From Parcubacteria group bacterium GW2011_GWA2_47_7 (GTDB taxonomy: Bacteria; Patescibacteriota; Minisyncoccia; Phycocordibacterales; UBA6899), in NCBI GenBank assembly GCA_000999395.1, contig LCOM01000008.1, positions 1 to 12,900 of the forward strand: DNA of 12,900 bases. Direction: 5' to 3'. Below are positions 7,535 through 12,587 of the stretch, one piece after another. How positions within the stretch are numbered: the first letter of the stretch is position 1; each line of letters begins with the position of its first letter. Under the pieces are notes generated by a model, which saw only the letters and a program-made list of their open reading frames with translations, had not been told where the DNA came from and searched no databases. The translations under genes and the position numbers were made by a program.

Positions 7535-8115
7535 TCTCCCTTGAACGCACGCACAAGATCGTACCCGAAACGGGCCGCACGTTTGTTTGCATCGGTTTTT
7601 TTAGAAATACCCTTCTCGATGTACTCGAGAAGCGAATCGAGAGTAGCGAGTTTGCTAGCACGCATAAAAGCACCCAAAAGAGCAGTACTCACAATGGGTG
7701 AAGTCTTCGTACCTAGTCCGCATTCCACGGCGATTGCCTCCGCATCAACAGAAAAAACGCGAAAGCGTTCGGTATACATGGCAAAATCAGCCGGTAATTT
7801 TTTCGAATTGATAAGCAGTAGTCCACCCTTCGCGAGACCATTTGCGACATTCGTTGACATCGCGAGAGAGCCGTCAAAAACAATGACCATGTCGGGGTCA
7901 GGAAATTGCGCCAATTCGCGAATAGGCTTCATGTCCAACCTGATGTATGCACTAACAGGAGCACCTCTCCGCTCCGGACCAAAGTCTGGACATGACATGA
8001 CATAGGGATATTTATCTTTGTCGGCAGGAGAATGCGCCATCATCATGCTCGAAAGCACTCCGCTGGCGGTAACACCACCCTGTCCACCTCGTCCATTAAT
8101 CCGAATTTTTATCAT
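7525..8115 (-). CDS. porG: 2-oxoacid:ferredoxin oxidoreductase gamma subunit
   Basis: The product is 196 residues from the ATG at 8115, the normal size for a separate gamma subunit. The N-terminal GRGGQGG (8-14) and the downstream FGPERRGAPV (45-54) are hallmarks of the POR/KOR gamma family, which helps bind CoA and stabilises the alpha-beta core. Two tandem ATGs exist (8118 and 8115). The Shine-Dalgarno AAGGAG at 8126-8121 is only 2 nt from the first and 5 nt from the second, so I prefer 8115. It is the first recognised gene of the operon. Its stop codon overlaps the start of the flavoprotein-delta gene by 10 bp. Nothing looks truncated. The symbol is given for the family; the substrate is not proven. 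Confidence 0.92.
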   Translation of the reverse strand: MIKIRINGRGGQGGVTASGVLSSMMMAHSPADKDKYPYVMSCPDFGPERRGAPVSAYIRLDMKPIRELAQFPDPDMVIVFDGSLAMSTNVANGLAKGGLLLINSKKLPADFAMYTERFRVFSVDAEAIAVECGLGTKTSPIVSTALLGAFMRASKLATLDSLLEYIEKGISKKTDANKRAARFGYDLVRAFKGEWM

Positions 8116-8120
8116 CATTT

Positions 8121-8126
8121 CTCCTT
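8121..8126 (-). promoter_or_regulatory. Shine-Dalgarno deciding the gamma-subunit start
   Basis: AAGGAG on the minus strand precedes the ATGATG pair, 2 nt from the first ATG and 5 nt from the second. Normal spacing points to the second ATG (8115). It overlaps the stop codon of a possible small upstream ORF (TAA, 8127-8125). Confidence 0.6.
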
Positions 8127-8271
8127 AATTGAGAATTCTCAATGAACACCACCCTTTCTCAGACTCCTCCTTGACCTCACAAATGTCAATATTCTGCATG
8201 TGGTAGAATTCCGCCAACAATAGACGGCAGCGAGGACTAAAGTCTGGTACAAAATTCTCACTCGTGTGCAT
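8125..8271 (-). CDS. Possible 48-residue small protein or leader ORF ahead of the oxidoreductase operon
   Basis: An ATG-to-TAA frame of 49 codons begins just after an in-frame stop and ends inside the Shine-Dalgarno of the gamma gene. That arrangement resembles translational coupling. A purine-rich AAGAAG lies 9 nt before the ATG. The peptide starts MHTSENFVPDF, has three cysteines, an acidic stretch (EVKEESEK) and a hydrophobic end, with no TM segment or motif I recognise. It could be a small accessory protein, a regulatory leader peptide, or a chance frame in a leader of about 150 nt. Only conservation of the reading frame would tell. Its last codons overlap the 16-bp palindrome. Confidence 0.3.
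   Translation of the reverse strand: MHTSENFVPDFSPRCRLLLAEFYHMQNIDICEVKEESEKGWCSLRILN
8128..8143. promoter_or_regulatory. Perfect 16-bp palindrome before the oxidoreductase operon: candidate operator
   Basis: ATTGAGAATTCTCAAT is a perfect dyad, lying 12 bp upstream of the gamma start and directly before its Shine-Dalgarno. The size and symmetry suit a dimeric repressor site. The GAGAAT half-sites loosely recall Fur-type half-sites, but the spacing does not fit the standard Fur box. I saw no second copy in the window. A role in RNA structure around the ribosome-binding site is the alternative. Confidence 0.45.
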
Positions 8272-8381
8272 AGGCAAATCTTCTTAACTGCCTATAAAAA
8301 TTCCCATTAAGGTCTGCTCCTCCATTCATGATTTCAATTTCTTGCGAGCCAAGTCGAGGACATCTTGATGCTGGAGTCACT

Positions 8382-8415
8382 AAAGCAAAAACCGCCACAT
8401 GGCGGTTTTTGCTTT
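8382..8415 (-). terminator. Strong bidirectional intrinsic terminator
   Basis: A perfect 15-bp stem (AAAGCAAAAACCGCC with its complement) with a 4-nt loop has A-rich and T-rich flanks on both sides, so it can work in either direction. It sits 30 bp past the stop codon of the PGB-FN3 gene, which it most likely terminates. It also insulates the oxidoreductase operon from read-through. Confidence 0.88.
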
Positions 8416-8444
8416 CCCGTATTTCAAGGATCTCTACTCCTAGA

Positions 8445-9110
8445 TTATTGAGCCTTGAAGGTGGTAGGCCATGTGACCTCTTGGTTTCCAATGCTGTCTA
8501 CCGATTCCACTACATAGTAGTACACTGTACCACTCTGGAGATTGGAAAGCGTAACGGAATGAGAGGTTTGGCTGCTATTTTCAGTCACCATTGAGCCTCC
8601 GATGCTCGCACGAGAAGTTGCAGACCCTTCGGTCATGGCTGGAAACGATGTCTGATAGTGAATCGTACCAATCGCTAATTTGCTGGTATTCCACGTAATG
8701 GTCACACTGCCAACCACGGTGTTTGCAATACGCACATTCGATATGGCTGGAGCATAGACATTGGCACTCGCACTACCATTCATTTGTAAATTAAGCGTGG
8801 CAAGCGTGAGTGGCCCCACACGTCCGTAGCCGGTCGTTTCCGGCGTACCCCCCGAGACGATACCATTCCGCGCCTGAAATCTTTCTATACCCGCCTTCGT
8901 AAGCTGACCATAGTAGCCAGTAACCAATCCCGAGGGATACAAGGTGAGATCCGTCGAGAGAAAAGTCTGAATCGCTGTGACATCGCTACCCGACATGCCA
9001 AGGTCAAGCGATCGAGTAAGTGTAGCCGCGCTCGCAAGCGATGCTCCAGAGAGGAATGCAACAAGCACAGTAGCAAGCGCAAGTGTGCGCATTGATTTAT
9101 TGTTGTTCAT
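8445..9110 (-). CDS. Secreted peptidoglycan-binding / FN3-like surface protein
   Basis: The product is 221 residues from the ATG at 9110. The N-terminus is a typical signal peptide: basic start, hydrophobic core around 9-22, and a likely cleavage after ASA at 28. Residues about 30-108 form a PGB_1-type domain (LGMSGSDVTAIQTFL ... GYYGQLTKAGIERFQ ... GRVGPLTLATL), which binds cell-wall peptide-glycan. Residues about 118-221 form a fibronectin-III or Ig-like beta domain (ITWNTSKLAIGTIHYQTS ... SVTLSNLQSGTVYYYVVES). The frame extends upstream to an ATG at 9182, but that extension is an isoleucine-rich translation of AT-rich DNA and would duplicate a hydrophobic segment. The start at 9110 was therefore preferred; ATG 9092 is also possible. 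It stands alone with its own promoter and terminator. It probably anchors to the wall and presents an adhesion or binding module. No catalytic motif is visible. Confidence 0.88.
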   Translation of the reverse strand: MNNNKSMRTLALATVLVAFLSGASLASAATLTRSLDLGMSGSDVTAIQTFLSTDLTLYPSGLVTGYYGQLTKAGIERFQARNGIVSGGTPETTGYGRVGPLTLATLNLQMNGSASANVYAPAISNVRIANTVVGSVTITWNTSKLAIGTIHYQTSFPAMTEGSATSRASIGGSMVTENSSQTSHSVTLSNLQSGTVYYYVVESVDSIGNQEVTWPTTFKAQ

Positions 9111-9113
9111 ATA

Positions 9114-9119
9114 AATATA
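9114..9119 (-). promoter_or_regulatory. -10-like box almost abutting the PGB-FN3 start
   Basis: TATATT lies 3 nt before the ATG at 9110, inside TATATTTATATG. This closely resembles the TATAATTTATATG at the sensor gene start (3552-3540). No convincing -35 box is seen at 16-18 nt. It suggests leaderless expression, but the AT-rich context weakens the call. Confidence 0.35.
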
Positions 9120-9372
9120 AGCGTAAAGAATAATAATAATGGCGAATAAAATAATAATAAAGAAATTCACCTTCGACTTCATTCACTATAAGCATTATCC
9201 ATGAAGAACACGTTAAGACACGTACATTTACATGGGGAAATTATTGAACAGCCACGTGATGAACCGTTAAACAGTAGTGGGAAACGCATGTATATATGTC
9301 ATATTTTCTTGTTCCTCGCCTCACCATTGCAGAGTAAGATGATGCAAAGATGAACGATGAAATATAGCAGAA
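9120..9372. other. Intergenic DNA without a supported gene
   Basis: The first 80 bp are AT-rich, with repeated AATAAT units behind the PGB-FN3 start. A plus-strand ATG frame at 9201-9353 encodes 50 residues but has no Shine-Dalgarno, no known motif and only a weak promoter-like TATAAG. I see no tRNA or other recognised RNA here. Confidence 0.4.
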
Positions 9373-9452
9373 AGAATACGCGGGAGGCCACGGTATTCGT
9401 TGCACCGCTTCGGGGTAAACGCTTACTTCGCACCCGCGTTAGCGCGTATTCT
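9373..9452. repeat. 80-bp structured element with 10-bp terminal inverted repeats
   Basis: AGAATACGCG (9373-9382) and CGCGTATTCT (9443-9452) are perfect inverted termini. Inside, CGGT/ACCG (9391-9394 and 9404-9407) form one hairpin. CGGG-GTAA/TTAC-CCCG (9411-9418 with 9423-9426 and 9433-9436) form a second with a 6-nt bulge. The whole can fold into a closed three-way structure. It is more GC-rich than its surroundings and is not coding. It may be a palindromic repeat of REP or MITE type, or a structured RNA. No target-site duplication is evident. Confidence 0.5.
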
Positions 9453-9605
9453 CCTTAATTCTGGTTATGACCTGCCATATAGTTGGCTTTGAGTACCATC
9501 GAGACAATGCCAACGCTTGAATGCTTTTCTTTTGCATACTAAGTCCAAAACAAAAAATCCCTCGGGTGAGAGATTTTTTTGAAAACTAACGCAGGGTGGC
9601 GTAGT
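9425..9605. repeat. Imperfect long-range inverted repeat (17 pairs) around a terminator
   Basis: Positions 9425-9442 can pair with 9586-9605: 7 bp (GCGTTAG/CTAACGC), an A bulge, 4 bp (ACCC/GGGT), a G bulge, 3 bp, a T-T mismatch, then 3 bp. The left arm is the 3' part of the 80-bp element. The right arm lies just beyond the terminator. It may be a diverged inverted second copy of part of that element. Confidence 0.5.
9552..9579. terminator. Bidirectional intrinsic terminator in the intergenic region
   Basis: An 8-bp A/T-rich outer stem (AAAAAATC/GATTTTTT) and a 3-bp inner stem (CTC/GAG) flank one mismatch, with a GGGT loop. T-runs exist on both strands. No protein gene ends close by on either side, so something non-coding may end here. 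A 9-bp complement of its loop region (CTCGGGTGA) recurs inverted at 9692-9700. Confidence 0.6.
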
Positions 9606-9821
9606 GGATGCCGCTCGAACCTATTTGGTGAGTTAGCCTATTTAGATATCAATAATTTCAAATATACTTTTCCGTTAGTATCTTAGTTTGTTCACCCGAG
9701 CTCGTATTTCCTTGTGCTTTGGATACCCAACATCAGAGCCTGCACCGAAAGCGTGTTGGGATCACCCAAAACTGTTATGCTTCCTATTATAGAAGCCCTT
9801 TCATGGGTGCTCTACCAATAA
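9586..9821 (+). other. Structured leader-like region before the acyltransferase gene
   Basis: No protein gene is visible. CTAAC (9586-9590) pairs with GTTAG (9632-9636). Inside, 9594-9602 and 9608-9616 form a 9-bp stem with a 5-nt AGTGG loop. Three of its pairs are G-U only if the plus strand is transcribed. A further hairpin pairs CCCAACA (9726-9732) with TGTTGGG (9754-9760), extended by GAT/ATC across a bulge. TATTAT at 9785-9790 could be a -10 box for the acyltransferase, but no clear -35 box accompanies it. It did not fit a tRNA, because the T-arm does not close. Confidence 0.35.
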
Positions 9822-10505
9822 ATGAGGTCCCCGAACAAAAACAGCAGCATCCCGTATCGTCCATATATTGACGGTCTTCGTGGTATCGCCGTTATTGCGG
9901 TTGTGCTCTATCACTCAAAACTTTTTTTTACGAGCGGAGGATTCATCGGCGTGGATATATTTTTCATCATATCTGGGTTTTTGATCACCTCAATCATTAT
10001 CCGAGATCTCAATGCTGGCACTTTTTCACTTCTTGGATTTTGGGAGCGACGGATACGGAGGATCCTGCCGGCACTTTTTATCGTCACATTTACCTCAGTC
10101 ATCGCGGCATATTTCTTGATTTTATACCCGCCAGATTATGTATTTTTTGGCAAAACGGTTATTGCACAAAGTATGTTCGCGTCGAATGCATTGTTTATGG
10201 TGACGGACAACTACTTCGATGAACATGCGAGATTCTCTCCACTACTCCACACTTGGTCCCTTTCTGTTGAAGAGCAGTTTTATATTCTGTTCCCGTTTAT
10301 TGTCCTTTTTAGTGCCTGGTTTTCCCGACGGATTTCCTTCCCCCGCCTGAAACAATATTGGTCATGGGTGATGAAGCGTAAAAATAGCGCTCTTGCCTGG
10401 AAGGCCGACAGTCATAATGTGGTGGAGTGGAGTGGATATATCCCACTCCTTACTTTCATCATACTGTTTGGAATTCTCTCTCTTACTGAGTATATGGTTT
10501 GTTGA
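9822..10505 (+). CDS. Membrane acyltransferase (OafA/YrhL type), N-terminal part of a frame-split gene
   Basis: This frame gives 227 residues. It carries the start of an acyltransferase-3 domain: YRPYIDGLRGIAV (12-24) followed by the conserved H31, GGFIGVDIFFIISGFLIT, FWERRIRRILPAL, and LLHTWSLSVEEQFYILFP. These enzymes move acetyl or other acyl groups onto surface sugars through a multi-TM channel. The ATG at 9822 follows an in-frame TAA directly, so it is the first possible start. No Shine-Dalgarno is seen. The frame runs into TGA just after GILSL, where the family continues into more TM helices and a RxWELxxG segment. That segment is found in the next frame at about 10484 onward. The gene is thus interrupted by a 1-nt insertion or 2-nt loss near the (CT)4 at 10476-10483. 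As written it would be a truncated, probably inactive membrane protein. Confidence 0.85.
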   Translation: MRSPNKNSSIPYRPYIDGLRGIAVIAVVLYHSKLFFTSGGFIGVDIFFIISGFLITSIIIRDLNAGTFSLLGFWERRIRRILPALFIVTFTSVIAAYFLILYPPDYVFFGKTVIAQSMFASNALFMVTDNYFDEHARFSPLLHTWSLSVEEQFYILFPFIVLFSAWFSRRISFPRLKQYWSWVMKRKNSALAWKADSHNVVEWSGYIPLLTFIILFGILSLTEYMVC

Positions 10506-12015
10506 TATTACCCCCAATATTCCATTTAAGGTGAAATTCATTCCTGACCGAATTTTTGGTGGTGCCACATACGCCACAGCAGGATCCTATCTGCTCTTCA
10601 CTCGGATGTGGGAGCTTGCGCTTGGCATTCTCATCGCACTCTCTGCGGTAAAGATTCGCTCGCACTTTCTGGCTGAAGTGGTGAGTGTCGCTGGCATCAG
10701 TGCAATCGTCACATCGGTCATTATGTTTAGTGACAAAACATCCTTTCCGGGCATCGCGGCACTTCTCCCGACCATCGGTGCTGCGGCATTCATTGTGGCA
10801 AATGAAAGCCACCCGACAAGAGCAGGGAGGCTGCTCTCGAGCACTCCACTAATATTTATGGGACTCATCTCTTACTCGCTCTATTTATGGCACTGGCCGC
10901 TGTTTGTGTTCGCAAAGCTCGCCTCATCTAACCCGCTCTCTCCAATGATGATGACAGGACTCTGTACTGCCGCTGTTATCATGTCGTGGCTCTCCTATCG
11001 ATTCATTGAGATTCCGTTTAGAAAAAAGTCCTTCATCCATCGACGATATGTGGTGCTTTTTCTTGGTGCCGCCGCGATGGGAATAATGGCTATCTCCGGA
11101 ATGCTCATCGAGCAACATTCATCTCCTCTTTCAAATCGGATACCGCTTCCCGCAAAGCATGTATTGGATGCTTCTTCAGAAAACATTTATTGGGGAGGTG
11201 TGTGCTTCCAGACTCCGGGTGATGAATCGAGTTATGGGGGACTGTGTCGGATAGGTAATGCAACAAAGGGTGCAGAGCCAAAATTTGTCGTGTGGGGCGA
11301 TAGTCATGCTGAGGCCATGGTCCCACTTCTCAACACGCTCGGACGGGCCTATGGCGAACAAGGTGTAGTATTTGATAGCGGAAATTGTCCTCCAATCATT
11401 GGCGCTCATCAGATACCCCCCGCTCCCGGTTGTGAAGAAGAAAAAGGAAATGCGTTCCGCTATATCAGAAATCATGACATTCAGAATGTGATTCTCATTG
11501 CTCGCTGGAGTTACTACATTTCAGGCGGGCAGAATAATAAGATTAGCGCGCTCATCACTGACTCAAGTGACCGCGCAACTTCCTCGACGGCTGCACTCGG
11601 CGCTTTTGAACGCACACTCGTGCCCATGGTAGCGCAACTCTCCCACGAAGGCCGCTCTGTATATATCGTTGAACAAGTTCCGGAGCAAACTCAATTCGAT
11701 TTGAGAAAAATGTTTTATCATGCAGTACGCACAAACAAAAATGTCTCATTCATCAGTGTGAGGGCGGAGCAAAGCGAGCGAACCCAAGCGCTGCCAAACT
11801 CAGTCATTGAGACGCTCGTTGCACTCCCCAATGTGCATGTGCTCGACCCCACAAATCTGCTGTGCAAAGATGGTATTTGCAATCTCGAGCTGAACGGGAA
11901 ACTTCTCTATCGAGACGAGAGTCACTTGAGTACAATCGGCGCAATGAGTCTTGAATCGCTTTTCACTCCGATTTTCAAAAGCATGGAGACCCTTCGCTCT
12001 AGTTCACCCTTATAG
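10393..12015 (+). CDS. Acyltransferase C-terminal TM region plus SGNH domain, second part of the split gene
   Basis: The frame opens at a TTG (10393), with a first ATG at 10417, but homologous-looking sequence begins only near 10484 (LLSIWFVDITP). It contains LLFTRMWELALGIL, SYSLYLWHWPLFVFAKL and FIEIPFRKK, the end of the acyltransferase-3 domain. A TM and an extracytoplasmic SGNH hydrolase-like domain follow. Block I is GDSH at nt 11296-11307 and the catalytic D/H pair is in DESHLS at nt 11914-11931. This TM-plus-SGNH architecture is known from O-acetyltransferases of surface polysaccharides. Restoring the frame would give about 731 residues. Apart from the frame break no residue looks lost, which suggests the break is recent, switchable, or a sequence error. 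Independent translation from 10393 or 10417 would add about 20-30 non-homologous residues and is doubtful. Confidence 0.85.
   Translation: MPGRPTVIMWWSGVDISHSLLSSYCLEFSLLLSIWFVDITPNIPFKVKFIPDRIFGGATYATAGSYLLFTRMWELALGILIALSAVKIRSHFLAEVVSVAGISAIVTSVIMFSDKTSFPGIAALLPTIGAAAFIVANESHPTRAGRLLSSTPLIFMGLISYSLYLWHWPLFVFAKLASSNPLSPMMMTGLCTAAVIMSWLSYRFIEIPFRKKSFIHRRYVVLFLGAAAMGIMAISGMLIEQHSSPLSNRIPLPAKHVLDASSENIYWGGVCFQTPGDESSYGGLCRIGNATKGAEPKFVVWGDSHAEAMVPLLNTLGRAYGEQGVVFDSGNCPPIIGAHQIPPAPGCEEEKGNAFRYIRNHDIQNVILIARWSYYISGGQNNKISALITDSSDRATSSTAALGAFERTLVPMVAQLSHEGRSVYIVEQVPEQTQFDLRKMFYHAVRTNKNVSFISVRAEQSERTQALPNSVIETLVALPNVHVLDPTNLLCKDGICNLELNGKLLYRDESHLSTIGAMSLESLFTPIFKSMETLRSSSPL
10476..10483 (+). repeat. 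(CT)4 dinucleotide tract at the acyltransferase frame break
   Basis: Four CT units sit exactly where the reading frame must change. Adding one CT unit turns ...GILSL-TEYMVC-stop into ...GILSLLLSIWFVDITP..., joining both halves without loss. Short dinucleotide tracts can slip during replication. They are also places where consensus errors occur. Confidence 0.6.
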
Positions 12016-12083
12016 AAGTATCTAAAAACAAAAAGGGTGGCGTTCTGTATAAACTTCGAATCTGCTTGATGGTTGATAAAAAA

Positions 12084-12575
12084 TCAGTTCCCAGCTTCAG
12101 TGCTGATTGTGATATTAGTTAATACCACGGTATGTTGTTTTCCACCCGAGAGGACAATAGACGAGTAACCTTTCTGCTGACCGATAAATTGAGAAATGAG
12201 CGGCGCAGTATAACTTAAACGAGGTGGCGAACCATAAAGATCTCCCTCTCCGTGCCCTCCGACTTCGTATGTTTTTTCTATCCCATCGCCAAATAAAAGC
12301 GTAATAACATGTCCAATTTCGGCCGTGTCATTTTGTGCAGGGATACCCACTATTTGTATTGTATCGATAATTTTAATGAGTTCAGCAACCTCAGAATTTA
12401 ACATCATCTCATTATATGCATGAAGTTCAAACTCTGAATTGTCGTGCCATGAATTCGAGTCGCCAGCGGCAGCTAGCCCTTTCGCGGTTTGTGCCTGACG
12501 GAGCCTTCTGATAAGTTCATCTTTTTTCTGAATAAGTAAATCATACCCGGCCTTTGTAACCTTGATGCGATCCAT
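12084..12575 (-). CDS. GreA/GreB-family transcription elongation factor (divergent)
   Basis: The product is 163 residues, close to the usual 158. It has an N-terminal helical-hairpin domain (about 3-76) and an FKBP-like C-terminal domain (about 86-156) carrying IGHVITLLFGDG and ISQFIGQQKG, as in the Gre C-domain. Gre proteins insert their coiled coil into the RNA polymerase secondary channel and stimulate cleavage of backtracked RNA. The tip normally reads GDLSENAEY, with acidic residues essential for catalysis. Here it reads GDSNSWHDNSEF (38-49), so the acidic pair is altered: D45 aligns with the ENAEY glutamate and a Ser aligns with the first Asp unless a 2-residue insertion is assumed. It could be an active Gre variant or a non-cleaving secondary-channel binder. 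It is 12 bp downstream of the CYTH gene, same strand, so probably one operon. Confidence 0.88.
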   Translation of the reverse strand: MDRIKVTKAGYDLLIQKKDELIRRLRQAQTAKGLAAAGDSNSWHDNSEFELHAYNEMMLNSEVAELIKIIDTIQIVGIPAQNDTAEIGHVITLLFGDGIEKTYEVGGHGEGDLYGSPPRLSYTAPLISQFIGQQKGYSSIVLSGGKQHTVVLTNITISTEAGN

Positions 12576-12587
12576 GTTTCTTGCTCG

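Noticed and set aside
8258..8491. Minus-strand frame of 77 codons between the PGB-FN3 gene and the oxidoreductase operon
   Set aside because: It runs straight through the perfect 15-bp terminator stem and into the PGB-FN3 coding region, and its peptide has no recognisable feature.
9111..9182. N-terminal extension of the PGB-FN3 protein to an ATG at 9182
   Set aside because: The extension is isoleucine-rich translation of AT-rich DNA and adds a second hydrophobic segment before a complete signal peptide.
9201..9353. Plus-strand ATG frame of 50 residues
   Set aside because: No Shine-Dalgarno, no convincing promoter and no motif. A frame of this length is expected by chance.
9591..9616. Resemblance of AGGGTGGCG...CCGC to a T-box antiterminator
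   Set aside because: A T-box needs a long upstream stem I and a following terminator. Here the terminator lies upstream and no specifier structure is visible.
9586..9640. tRNA-like or integron attC-like reading of the CTAAC...GTTAG region
   Set aside because: The T-arm does not close and there is no acceptor stem. For attC the R box does not fit GTTRRRY and no L boxes pair.
12006..12040. Inverted repeat CACCCTT / AAGGGTG after the acyltransferase stop as a terminator
   Set aside because: The loop is over 20 nt and no T-run follows on the plus strand.
12034..12043. 10-bp match AGGGTGGCGT shared with 9593-9602, flanking the acyltransferase gene
   Set aside because: Too short to call a flanking repeat, and no further similarity extends on either side.
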